Assembly: GCA_006969385.1 (NCBI GenBank)
Contig: CP030884.1
Location: forward strand, 2,542,001-2,606,000
Length of the DNA: 64,000 bases
Source: Planctomycetaceae bacterium
Lineage (GTDB): Bacteria > Planctomycetota > Phycisphaerae > UBA1845 > UTPLA1
Reading direction: 5' to 3'
Shown: piece by piece, positions 36,178 through 44,371 of the stretch
Position numbering within the stretch: position 1 is the first letter of the stretch
Layout: each line of letters starts with the position of its first letter
Notes under the pieces: model-generated
What the model saw: only the letters and a program-made list of their open reading frames with translations
Database searches by the model: none
What the model was told of the DNA's origin: nothing
Made by a program: the position numbers and the translations under genes

Positions 36178-36512
36178 ATTCGGACTGGTCATTGCGCCTT
36201 GGCAGAATCGAGAGATGGGTTCTGCCGTTTGGGCGTTGCCAAGATGCGTTGCGCGTGCGTTTGTTGAGACAATCAACGAATGCGGTTGAGCGCGATACCG
36301 CGGTGCTAAAGACCTACCTAACTGTCCGATCTTAAGTCGAAAAACTCCTCGATGACCACACAAAAAGTATTCGCGCATCCTGCCGGTGTTTGCTGGTGTC
36401 GTCGGTCTATCCGACGGGCGCCGCACGAATCGCGCTATCGATTCGGGCTGAGGCAAACGGCGCGAAAAATGAAGATTGCAACTCTACGCCTTTTGACAAA
36501 AGGAGTAGGTCG
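36178..36512. other. intergenic stretch before the prepilin gene
   Basis: No supported gene or clear structure. AGGAG at 36501-36505 serves the prepilin start; no promoter could be called. Confidence 0.4.
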
Positions 36513-37268
36513 ATGCGCAGACGTGCATTTACCCTGATCGAATTGTTGGTCGTCATTGCGATCATTTCGGCCTTGCTGGCCGTGTTGCTGCCGTCTTTGA
36601 GCAGCGCGCGGCGATCGGGCCGATCTGCGAAGTGTTTGGCCAATCTCAAAAACATGGGAACGGCGTTGCAGGCGTACTTCTACACCAGCGACGATATGTT
36701 CCCGCTTTCGCAAGCGCACGGTGGCGGTCAACCCGGTTGGGCCTGGCTCGACACGTTGGAACCGTACACCGAGAGCAAGTTGCAGTATCAATGTCCGGAC
36801 GATGAATCACCGCGGCTGGCCGCACCCGATCCGAATGTTCGACGGGCGACCAGTTACGGCATCAACATCTACACCGGCCCGCTGCAGAACGGCTGGTTTG
36901 CGGGTAATCCGTTGGGCATCGCGCCTTTCGGTTACCGATCGCAAACACGTTTGGGTGCCAAGTCGGCCAGCATTGTGTTTGCCGCCGAGATCGCCGAGCG
37001 CGACGCGGCGGGCAATCCGATTATTCCCGATCACTTTCACGCGGATGAATGGCGCACCAACCCCGGTCAGGGCAGTGGGGCGGAAGATCCGATCTTCAGC
37101 CTCGAAATGTATCGCCATTTGCGCAAGAGCAATTACCTCTACGCCGATGGTCACGCCGAGAGCCAGCGCTTTCAGCGCACGTTTCTCGTGAGCGAAGACG
37201 GTCAGCGATTAGAGATCAATCAATACGACCCCGGCTTTCCGCATTCGGATGTCGGTTGGTATCAGTAG
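36513..37268 (+). CDS. type II/IV prepilin-like protein (DUF1559 / H-X9-DG type)
   Basis: 251 residues from ATG 36513 with AGGAG 8 bp upstream. The N-terminal type-IV-prepilin motif is MRRRAFTLIELLVVIAIISA, a canonical processing site. The C terminus contains the H-X9-DG-like signature (YRHLRKSNYLYADGHAESQ), a mark of the very expanded planctomycete pseudopilin family. It should be cleaved by a prepilin peptidase and inserted into a pseudopilus or the membrane. Confidence 0.93.
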   Translation: MRRRAFTLIELLVVIAIISALLAVLLPSLSSARRSGRSAKCLANLKNMGTALQAYFYTSDDMFPLSQAHGGGQPGWAWLDTLEPYTESKLQYQCPDDESPRLAAPDPNVRRATSYGINIYTGPLQNGWFAGNPLGIAPFGYRSQTRLGAKSASIVFAAEIAERDAAGNPIIPDHFHADEWRTNPGQGSGAEDPIFSLEMYRHLRKSNYLYADGHAESQRFQRTFLVSEDGQRLEINQYDPGFPHSDVGWYQ

Positions 37269-37283
37269 GGAAGGCAAGCATTC

Positions 37284-39218
37284 ATGTTTTGTTTTTCATT
37301 TCACCGAATGTCCGTTGCGATATTCGCGATCGGTATCGTTGCGATCTCGTCGCAACGAGCCAGCGCTCAGAGCGCGTGTTGTTTGCCCAACGGCAGCTGC
37401 CAAGTCCTACTCGAAGATGACTGCTTTGCAGTTGCGGGCGCTCCGCAGGTTGATGCGACGTGCAACTTCATCAGTTGTAAGCCGCATATCGTACTGGGCG
37501 TTTGCGGCGGTGAGCCGATCGGCGGGGATGTTGATGCATGTCCGAACGGTGACGGCGCTTCGCTCAAACTGTTTGAAGCCAGCAACGTGCAAGGCATAGC
37601 GGGTGATGGCCCCGGCGTTCCGGTCGGCGGTATCATTCCGATTCGCCGGATCAATCCGGCCAGTTCGAGTGGCGTGAATATCTACCGTCAACCCGAGTTT
37701 GGTGGTTATTCATACGGCACGCGTTCGCTCGCCGATATCGGCACGGACTATGCAACCGCGCCGTACTTTCCGGCGCTGTCGAAACTTCCCGGTTCGGTTT
37801 TCTCTTACCAAATAGAAACCGAGCGTATCGGTTACAGCAATCCTTCCGATTTCGCTTATTACAGCGTTTTCGGGTTGCCGCTGATGGTTTTCGACGAAGA
37901 CAGCGCGTTCTTCGGCGATCAGGGCGATGCCCACTTCCATCCCTTTTGGCTGATGCGTCGGCCGGGTTTGGTGAGTTGGACATTTCGCTATACGTCGAAC
38001 GTGGCGTTTGAAGATTCCGATCCGATTACGCACTACTGGACGTCGGTTCCCGGGCGCGGGGAATATGTACCACTCGATATGACCGGTCTGTTCAATGCGG
38101 ATTTGGTCGACAGCGATAATGCCGACACACCGGTCTCGTTTGACGGGGCGGGTAACAGTTGGCTGCTCGATGGTCAGTACGGTAGCGATGCCGGACTGCC
38201 GGTCGATGGTTTTCTTAACGAATTCCAACTCGGCGGTGTCGATGGTGCGCTGCTCGCCGGCGCGAATGCCAATGCGTTGTTCGATAACGGCGCGCTCAGT
38301 TCGGCGGCGGTGATCGATTTGGTCGCCAACGGTCAGGACGATCAGTACCTGAGTGTCGAACTGTTGATGGCGGCGTCGGGCAGCATCACATCGGCGGATT
38401 CGCTGAACATCACGCTGCAATATGCCGATGGCACCAATCAAGCCGTTGCCATTAAGCGTCGCCCGCAAAACCTTTGGCTCGACTATCGCATGCTGGCGGA
38501 TTGGCAACAACCGGCCGTGCGCACGCCTGTATTAGCAGTCGGCCAGAACGGTGGAGCCGCTGATGGTTTCGCCCGCAGCACCGGCAGTGCTGTCGATGCG
38601 GCCGCGGGCGAGAACTTCTATCTCTTCCGCGCGCATACCGTTGCGTCCGATTCCAAAACGCTTAACGCGATTTCGATCGCCGACTACACCGGCAACGGTA
38701 ATGTCGCGATCTTCGCAGCGCTGGGTATCAAGAAAGCAGCGCTGGAGATCGTGACAGATAGCCTACCGGATGCGGTCGAAGGCCAACCCTATGCGGTCAT
38801 GATCGATGCCTTGGGTACGCCGCCGTTCAAGAATTGGATGGCATCGGGCCTACCCGCCGGACTCGAATTGACCTTTACGGGTGAAATCGTCGGTACACCG
38901 GCAGACGGTAGCGCCAGCGGTTCACCTTATCAAATCACCATCGATGTCGAAGATAGCATCAACGATTTCGATACCAGTTATCCGCCGGAATCGGCGACGA
39001 CGATGCTGACGCTATCGGTGATTGCCGATAGTTCGCCGGCCGACGTCGACGATGATGGCGATGTCGATCTGACCGACGCGCAACTGCTCAGCGGCGTGCT
39101 CGTCGGCAATATCACCGAGATGGCCAATCCTGTCGTCTTCTCACGTAGCGATATCAATGGCGATGCGGCGCGCGATGGCAAAGACATCGCGGCGTTTCTC
39201 GCTGAATTGGGTGGTTAA
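37284..39218 (+). CDS. large exported protein with a dockerin-like C terminus
   Basis: 644 residues. Signal sequence SVAIFAIGIVAISSQRASAQ. It begins with a cysteine-rich planctomycete motif (CCLPNGSCQVLLEDDC), has a beta-rich middle part, and an Ig-like segment near 490-580 (PDAVEGQPYAVMIDALGTPP, FTGEIVGTPADGSA). The tail is dockerin-like: DVDDDGDVDLTDAQLLSG and DINGDAARDGKDIAAFLAEL. AGGGAAGG precedes the ATG, 15 nt after the prepilin stop, so both are cotranscribed. It is likely to be surface displayed. Confidence 0.82.
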   Translation: MFCFSFHRMSVAIFAIGIVAISSQRASAQSACCLPNGSCQVLLEDDCFAVAGAPQVDATCNFISCKPHIVLGVCGGEPIGGDVDACPNGDGASLKLFEASNVQGIAGDGPGVPVGGIIPIRRINPASSSGVNIYRQPEFGGYSYGTRSLADIGTDYATAPYFPALSKLPGSVFSYQIETERIGYSNPSDFAYYSVFGLPLMVFDEDSAFFGDQGDAHFHPFWLMRRPGLVSWTFRYTSNVAFEDSDPITHYWTSVPGRGEYVPLDMTGLFNADLVDSDNADTPVSFDGAGNSWLLDGQYGSDAGLPVDGFLNEFQLGGVDGALLAGANANALFDNGALSSAAVIDLVANGQDDQYLSVELLMAASGSITSADSLNITLQYADGTNQAVAIKRRPQNLWLDYRMLADWQQPAVRTPVLAVGQNGGAADGFARSTGSAVDAAAGENFYLFRAHTVASDSKTLNAISIADYTGNGNVAIFAALGIKKAALEIVTDSLPDAVEGQPYAVMIDALGTPPFKNWMASGLPAGLELTFTGEIVGTPADGSASGSPYQITIDVEDSINDFDTSYPPESATTMLTLSVIADSSPADVDDDGDVDLTDAQLLSGVLVGNITEMANPVVFSRSDINGDAARDGKDIAAFLAELGG

Positions 39219-39385
39219 TACGCCCTTGCCAATGAAAAACTGAAAGACCCAATCATCGGTCGATGGTGTGTTGCCACCGACCGCAGAATGTAAAAGAACC
39301 AAATGTCTCGGCGGCTGTTGTCGAGATGAAAAAACTATCCAAGCGTTCTTGCTCACATGAGAGTGGAACAGAAAAGGAAGAAGCT

Positions 39386-39997
39386 ATGAAACTCAAAACT
39401 TATCTTCTCAGTGCATTGTTGTTGGGCGGCCTGACCGCCGCGCCGGCGTTCGCCGGCGGTGAAGAACCGCACACCGATCTCGAAGTCGGTCTGGCTCCGG
39501 GCACCAATCAGTTGTTTATCGCGGGTGACGAAGACCTGCTGGCCGGTCTCGAAAGCATCGAGCTGTTTCCGGGCAGTGGATTCTTTACCGGCGGTTTTGC
39601 CGAAGCCGAGCCAGGTTGGGAAGCCGTAGAGGTCGATGAGCCGGGTGAAATCGATGCCATCGATACGTCGCTGGCACATCAGATTTCGCTGGAGCGTGTC
39701 AGTTTTAGCGCCGGCTTTGAAATGTACGAGCCGCCGTTTTCGCAGGTCCTCACGGCCGACGGCATGTCGTATCAGTTCATTCAGGAAGCCACCGAGTCCG
39801 GTTTCCACAACGATTTGATTTACGCCAACTTCGGCAACCTCGGTGACACGTTTTCCGCGACGTTTCGGTTGGTCGATCCGTCAGGCACCTACGGTGCGTC
39901 CGAACAGTTCACGCTCAACTTCGTGAACGTGCCGGAGCCGGCCACGGCGGCGTTGTTGCTGATGGGTGCCGTCGCCGCTGTGCGTCGCCGCCGCTAA
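39386..39997 (+). CDS. PEP-CTERM sorted exported protein
   Basis: 203 residues from ATG 39386 (AAGGAAG upstream). Signal peptide LLSALLLGGLTAAPAFAGG and C-terminal PEP-CTERM signal VPEPATAALLLMGAVAAVRRRR, the target of an exosortase. The middle is a mixed beta domain, SLERVSFSAGFEMYEPPFSQ and YANFGNLGDTFSATFRLVDP. No exosortase gene is in the window. It follows the dockerin gene in the same direction. Confidence 0.92.
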   Translation: MKLKTYLLSALLLGGLTAAPAFAGGEEPHTDLEVGLAPGTNQLFIAGDEDLLAGLESIELFPGSGFFTGGFAEAEPGWEAVEVDEPGEIDAIDTSLAHQISLERVSFSAGFEMYEPPFSQVLTADGMSYQFIQEATESGFHNDLIYANFGNLGDTFSATFRLVDPSGTYGASEQFTLNFVNVPEPATAALLLMGAVAAVRRRR

Positions 39998-40203
39998 CGC
40001 GATTCGGACGCTTTCCGTGAGGGGTAAGAGGCCCTTTTGTTGTCGACACTTCGGGATGCAGATGCCCGTGGTGACGGTTTGCGGCCTCGAGTTCGGGCGG
40101 TCGTCCTTGATCGTAAGTTAATTTAGGGGTGATCCTGCGAGCGCGATTTACTCGCGGATCACTTCCACTTCCCTCCGGTTTTTCATTGGCAATATCGCAT
40201 AAG

Positions 40204-40237
40204 ACCCCGCATCACCAGCGTGATGCGGGGTTTGTTT
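40204..40237 (+). terminator. intrinsic terminator after the PEP-CTERM gene
   Basis: ACCCCGCATCAC and its complement GTGATGCGGGGT flank a CAGC loop, followed by TTGTTT. It closes the secreted-protein block, just before the SDR gene at 40265. Confidence 0.85.
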
Positions 40238-40264
40238 ATGCGCCGCCGGCGCTAGACTACGCAT

Positions 40265-41770
40265 ATGAGTGATGCGATTCATGACGCGCGGCCCGTCCTA
40301 GTGACCGGGGCGACGGGTTATATCGGCGGACGTCTGGTGCCGCGACTGTTGGAAGCGGGCTATCGCGTGCGCTGTTTGGTGCGCGAGCCGCGCAAACTGG
40401 CGGATCGTCATTGGATCGATCACGAACGGGTCGAGATCGTGCGCGGTGACGCCGACGACGTGGCGGGGTTGATCGAGGCGATGCGCGGCTGCGGCCCGGC
40501 GTATTATCTCATTCACTCGATGGAAGCGGCGGGGCCGGAATATCGCCAGCGCGATCGCGAATTGGCGCAGAATTTTGCGACAGCGGCGAGCGACGCCGGC
40601 ATCGAACGCATCATTTATCTCGGTGGCTTGGGGGAAACGGGCGAAGGCTTGAGCGAGCACCTGACTTCGCGGCGCGAGGTTGAGCAAGCGCTAGCGAGCG
40701 GCACGGTGCCGGTGACTGTGTTTCGGGCCGCGATGATCATCGGCTCGGGTTCGGCATCGTTTGAGATTTTGCGTTATCTCGTCGAGCGCTTGCCGATCAT
40801 GGTCACGCCCAAATGGGTCAAGACTAAATGCCAGCCGATTGCGGTGCGCAACGTGCTGTTCTATTTAGTAAATTGTCTAAAATGCTCCGAGTCGGTCGGG
40901 CGCACGCTCGATATCGGTGGCCCCGATGTGATGCGATATCGCGGCTTGATGCAGGTAATGGCATCGGAGCTGGGCTTGCGTAAGCGGATCATCGTGCCGG
41001 TGCCAGTGCTGACGCCGCGGCTCAGTTCGATGTGGATTCATCTGGTTACGCCGCTGAGTCATCGGATTGCGAGACCGTTGGCCGAGGGCTTGCGCAATCG
41101 CGTGGTCTGTCGCAATGACGATGCGGCGCGGATGATGCCGCAGCCGCTGTTAACGATTCGCGAATCGATCGAAGCAGCCTTGGGCAAGATTCAAAACCGC
41201 GAAGTCGAAACGGCCTGGTCGGCGGCGGGGCCCATTCCGGGCGATCCCGATTGGGCGGGCGGTAAGACGTTCGTCGATGAGCGCCGCATGGCTATCGATG
41301 CGCCGGCGACGTGCGTGTATCGCGCCGTCTGTCGCATCGGTGGGGGGCAGGGCTATTACGCGGCCGATTGGCTGTGGCGTTTGCGCGGTTGGATGGATCA
41401 ATTCGTGGGCGGGCCGGGCCTGCGCCGCGGTCGGCGCGATCCGGAGAATGTCTCGTTTGGCGAGGCGCTCGATTTTTGGCGGGTGACGGGAATCGAGCGC
41501 GATCGGTCGTTGCAACTGCGCGCCGAGATGAAACTGCCGGGCGAAGCGCTGTTGGCGTTTCGCATTGAGCCGGAACCCGACAAAAAAGACAAATGTCAAT
41601 TGATACAAACGGCGCGCTTCAAACCACGCGGGCTGATCGGTTTGGCCTATTGGTATGCCGTGGTGCCGCTGCATGCGATAGTGTTTAATGGGATGCTCGA
41701 CGGGATTCGGCGCACTGCGGAGGAGATGGCTGATGCTGAATGCTCGCGATCGATTGCCAATCAACCGTAA
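40265..41770 (+). CDS. SDR / NAD(P)H-binding protein fused to DUF2867
   Basis: 501 residues. The N-terminal atypical SDR has the nucleotide loop LVTGATGYIGGRLVPRLL and YYLIHSMEAAG; the C-terminal part from about residue 345 is DUF2867-like (FVDERRMAIDAPATCVYRAV, LRLRGWMDQFVGGPGLRRGR, HAIVFNGMLDGI). This two-part organisation is common in bacterial proteins annotated as NAD-dependent epimerases. The substrate is unknown. Confidence 0.88.
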   Translation: MSDAIHDARPVLVTGATGYIGGRLVPRLLEAGYRVRCLVREPRKLADRHWIDHERVEIVRGDADDVAGLIEAMRGCGPAYYLIHSMEAAGPEYRQRDRELAQNFATAASDAGIERIIYLGGLGETGEGLSEHLTSRREVEQALASGTVPVTVFRAAMIIGSGSASFEILRYLVERLPIMVTPKWVKTKCQPIAVRNVLFYLVNCLKCSESVGRTLDIGGPDVMRYRGLMQVMASELGLRKRIIVPVPVLTPRLSSMWIHLVTPLSHRIARPLAEGLRNRVVCRNDDAARMMPQPLLTIRESIEAALGKIQNREVETAWSAAGPIPGDPDWAGGKTFVDERRMAIDAPATCVYRAVCRIGGGQGYYAADWLWRLRGWMDQFVGGPGLRRGRRDPENVSFGEALDFWRVTGIERDRSLQLRAEMKLPGEALLAFRIEPEPDKKDKCQLIQTARFKPRGLIGLAYWYAVVPLHAIVFNGMLDGIRRTAEEMADAECSRSIANQP

Positions 41771-41952
41771 GCACAATTTTGATACCACCAAACCAAATCG
41801 AAGACAATTTCGGCTGGCTTGTTCGGCACGAGACCACGATATCGAGAAATGCTGGTTGTCATTTACCTTTGTAATTGAATGATGTCTGATCGACAGTAGA
41901 GTGATGTAACGCTTGAATATTACGAATAAATGGAAATCGGAGGAGTAAATGA

Positions 41953-42741
41953 ATGAATGCTGATTCACAACAAATTGCAGTGCCGCTTGAGATCGATGTG
42001 GATGAGTGTGGCGGTTTGGAAGTATATTACGAAGAGCTTGGCAAACATATTGCGTTTTCTCCACAAAGCGCGGGATACGGTCGCATCACATTTGAAAAAT
42101 TTGACGCATTGCGGATTTGCCGAGGTGAATATCCCCCTGTTAAATTGAGCGACTATCGATCGTTTTCATGGATTGCGATCGTAAAGAACTCAACGTGGCT
42201 GAAAGAACGGCACTCCTACGAATCAGAACATTATTCAACTTCCTACGAGTTTGGCGGCGATGTCGATGAAATGCTTCGGGATTTCAATCACTATCTTTTT
42301 ACATTTCATGATGAATATATCGAGGTGATTGCGGCAGGTATTTGGATTGATGTAACGTCTGAGCCCCTTGGTAAAGAAGAACTCTCGGCAAATCATCCAT
42401 TGCGTCCACTGCCCAAAGAAGCAATGGTCTCTAACATCGAAGCGCACGAGCTTGTTTGCGAGGTTCGCGCAAGTTCGCTTGATGAGTCGACCTTGCTGAA
42501 AAACGCTCAATTATGCTCGCAACCGCTCTTCGACTTTGCGTTGGTATTGGATGATGATGCCAGGGTTAGTCATCGCTTGAGTCTTCGGATGCGAGACGGG
42601 CAGCCGATTAGTGTTCTGAAATCAAGTTTGGGGCGAATTGAAGCGGAATTTCAGGGAATAGTGGATTTGACCCTTGTGCGACCTTACATCGAATCGCGGA
42701 TGAAAGTTGTAAGAGAGCGCCGACGTGAGATGGGAAAGTGA
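41953..42741 (+). CDS. hypothetical protein
   Basis: 262 residues; I do not recognise the family. No signal peptide or membrane helix. It has a good ribosome-binding site (GGAGGAG). Sequence composition is more A/T-rich than the SDR gene before it, so it may be acquired. The N-terminal half is acidic and aromatic (YEELGKHIAFSPQSAGY, NHYLFTFHDEYIEVIA), the C-terminal quarter is basic and helical. Confidence 0.55.
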   Translation: MNADSQQIAVPLEIDVDECGGLEVYYEELGKHIAFSPQSAGYGRITFEKFDALRICRGEYPPVKLSDYRSFSWIAIVKNSTWLKERHSYESEHYSTSYEFGGDVDEMLRDFNHYLFTFHDEYIEVIAAGIWIDVTSEPLGKEELSANHPLRPLPKEAMVSNIEAHELVCEVRASSLDESTLLKNAQLCSQPLFDFALVLDDDARVSHRLSLRMRDGQPISVLKSSLGRIEAEFQGIVDLTLVRPYIESRMKVVRERRREMGK

Positions 42742-42856
42742 GAACCAATACTCTCAAAGTTTGAGTTGCTGAGATCTGTTTCACAAATTCAACTCAATTA
42801 GGGGTTTATCAAAATTGGAAACTTTAATACGCGTCATTGGCTGTAGTATGTTTCCG

Positions 42857-43519
42857 TTAGCTATTTACGTGGCGAATCCCTTTCACAAAAGCTGCGACCT
42901 TCTCTGCATCTAGCGCGTTGTTCGTTCGCAAGCCCGAGCATACATCGATGCCGAATGGTTTTACTGCTCGAATGGCGTCGGCAACATTGTTTGGTTTTAA
43001 ACCGCCAGCCAGGAATACCGGTTTGGGCGATCGTCGGACGAACTCGGCGCTGATTTTCCAATCGTGCGTTCGACCGGTGCCGCCTAGCTCGGCGATGGCT
43101 GCCGATGGTCGACCGCTATCGAGTAAGAATGCGTGGACGAACGAGGTGTAGTCGTGAATTAGCTCGAGCGCGCTCTCGTCTTCGACATGAATCACTTGCA
43201 CGCGACGCACGTGCGGAATGCTCTTTGCGAGCGATTCGTGTACGGTAGGCTCAACATAGTTGACCACTTGTACCGTGTTAACGCCGCAGTAACGCACGTG
43301 ATCCGCGATATCTTTTGCATCGGTGCGCGACGTTAATAGGAACGCAGCGACAGGCGGCGGCACGGTGCGAACGATAGTGCGAATGAGATCGTCATCGATA
43401 GGGCCGGGGCCGGACGGCATTGCACCGACGAGGCCGAGTGCATCTGCGCCTGCAGCGATAGCAAGCTGGGCTTCTTCGATGGAACTGATACAACATATCT
43501 TGATGCGTGTTCGGTTCAT
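42857..43519 (-). CDS. trpF: phosphoribosylanthranilate isomerase-like protein
   Basis: 220 residues, a TIM barrel of TrpF type. N-terminal RIKICCIS holds the catalytic Cys, FLLDSGRPS the catalytic Asp, then ELGGTGRTHDW, PVFLAGGLKPNNV and FGIDVCSGLR form the phosphate sites. TrpF converts phosphoribosylanthranilate to CdRP in tryptophan synthesis. It stands alone, outside any trp operon. Sequence is near the family edge in the first half, so a related ligase activity cannot be excluded. Confidence 0.85.
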   Translation of the reverse strand: MNRTRIKICCISSIEEAQLAIAAGADALGLVGAMPSGPGPIDDDLIRTIVRTVPPPVAAFLLTSRTDAKDIADHVRYCGVNTVQVVNYVEPTVHESLAKSIPHVRRVQVIHVEDESALELIHDYTSFVHAFLLDSGRPSAAIAELGGTGRTHDWKISAEFVRRSPKPVFLAGGLKPNNVADAIRAVKPFGIDVCSGLRTNNALDAEKVAAFVKGIRHVNS

Positions 43520-43685
43520 GTTGGTATTCGCATTAAAGGTGGCGTCAATCGGTGAACGGAATTATGGACTCCGGATGTTTAGGTGATGGCAACAGGTGAG
43601 ATGCCGGTTCCACCGTTAATGATTCTATCTGCATTTTCAGTTTGTCATGACAATCTCTTCGTCGTTAAAAATTCAAGTTATTCGT

Positions 43686-43713
43686 TTGACTATACGCAAA
43701 TATGTTATATTCT
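43686..43713 (+). promoter_or_regulatory. sigma70-type promoter upstream of the candidate ncRNA
   Basis: TTGACT (43686-43691), 16 bp, TATTCT (43708-43713). It lies in an A/T-rich block and is well placed for a transcript beginning near 43720. Confidence 0.55.
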
Positions 43714-43719
43714 AATGTA

Positions 43720-43870
43720 CATGGGTCGCGAGAAGATCGCTACATCGATGTTGCTAGGTTTAGGCCTCTTACCTTCCGAACCGAAGGGCCGCTGCCTTTG
43801 CGCTTAGCAATCTCGTAAGATGATTCGCATGCAAAGCCTGTCGGTCCGAGCGGATCGGCAGGCTTTTTTT
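43720..43870 (+). ncRNA. candidate structured small RNA
   Basis: The stretch has its own promoter-like sequence (43686-43713) and a strong terminator (43833-43870), giving a predicted transcript of about 150 nt. It can fold with CGAGA (43729-33) on TCTCG (43811-15), TTGCTA (43751-56) on TAGCAA (43805-10), and an apical CCTTC-CGAACC-GAAGG hairpin (43772-43787); a small ATCG/CGAT hairpin fills the 5' bulge. A 28-codon ORF from ATG 43721 to TAG 43807 overlaps it and is not convincing as a gene. It does not match tmRNA, SRP RNA or 6S as I know them. Confidence 0.4.
43833..43870 (+). terminator. intrinsic terminator before the tRNA-Leu cluster
   Basis: AGCCTGTCGGTCC pairs with GGATCGGCAGGCT around a GAGC loop (two G-T pairs) and is followed by TTTTTTT. 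It ends the candidate small RNA 53 bp before the first tRNA. Confidence 0.88.
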
Positions 43871-43922
43871 ATGCGCTCATCACATTTTGAACCGGCAGTA
43901 CACCGGTATCGACCAACGATTT

Positions 43923-43996
43923 GGCCAGGTGGCCCAATTGGCAGAGGCGGTGCGCTCAGAACGCACTGGTTGTGGGTTCGAATCCCACCCTGGTCA
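43923..43996 (+). tRNA. tRNA-Leu(CAG) with a 5-nt variable loop
   Basis: It folds as a 74-nt cloverleaf. Acceptor GGCCAGG/CCTGGTC with one G-U pair; D-arm GCC...GGC with the leucine-like CAATTGGCAGA loop; anticodon arm GTGCG-CTCAGAA-CGCAC with anticodon CAG; T-arm GTGGG-TTCGAAT-CCCAC; discriminator A; no encoded CCA. The variable region is only TGGTT, not the long arm of class II leucine tRNAs. A15-U48 Levitt pairing is possible. Confidence 0.9.
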
Positions 43997-44007
43997 TTGG
44001 TCGCGCT

Positions 44008-44081
44008 GCGGTCGTAGGCAAATTGGCAAAGCCGCCGGCATGAGATGCCGGTGTATGTGGGTTCGAATCCCACCGACCGCA
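44008..44081 (+). tRNA. tRNA-Leu(GAG) with a 5-nt variable loop
   Basis: Acceptor GCGGTCG/CGACCGC is fully paired. D-arm GGC...GCC with loop AAATTGGCAAA; anticodon arm CCGGC-ATGAGAT-GCCGG with anticodon GAG; variable region TGTAT; T-arm GTGGG-TTCGAAT-CCCAC; discriminator A; no CCA. Eleven nt separate it from the preceding tRNA. Confidence 0.9.
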
Positions 44082-44090
44082 ATATCAGAG

Positions 44091-44164
44091 GGCCGGGTAG
44101 CCCAAATGGCAGAGGCAGCGCAGTTAAGATGCGCTAGTTGTGGGTTCGAGTCCCACCCCGGCTA
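44091..44164 (+). tRNA. tRNA-Leu(TAA) with a 5-nt variable loop
   Basis: Acceptor GGCCGGG/CCCGGCT with one G-U pair; D-arm GCC...GGC with loop CAAATGGCAGA; anticodon arm GCGCA-GTTAAGA-TGCGC with anticodon TAA; variable region TAGTT; T-arm GTGGG-TTCGAGT-CCCAC; discriminator A; no CCA. It is the third of the tandem array. Confidence 0.9.
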
Positions 44165-44371
44165 ATTCTCGAAACCAAATAATTGATCGCGGACAATTTT
44201 CGAGACGGGCAGCGAAGACGCGGGTAGATTTACCCTCATTCGGGATTGGATGGGGAATATTGCCGACGCACTCGGTAATGGATGATGATAGGGTTGCGTC
44301 AGCGTCTTTGTTGCTATTTGGCATCACGATTGCATCAATCATCTGTGAAGTGTGTTTGAGAGGAGCTTCCA

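Noticed and set aside
43583..43807. 74-codon open frame before the tRNA cluster
   Set aside because: The first part precedes the promoter-like sequence at 43686, so it would not be transcribed from it; composition is not protein-like. The 28-codon end is kept only as an alternative for the small RNA candidate.
43923..44164. Long-armed (class II) fold for the tRNA-Leu genes
   Set aside because: Only 5 nt separate the anticodon and T stems in all three, and every stem pairs correctly, so there is no room for a long variable arm.
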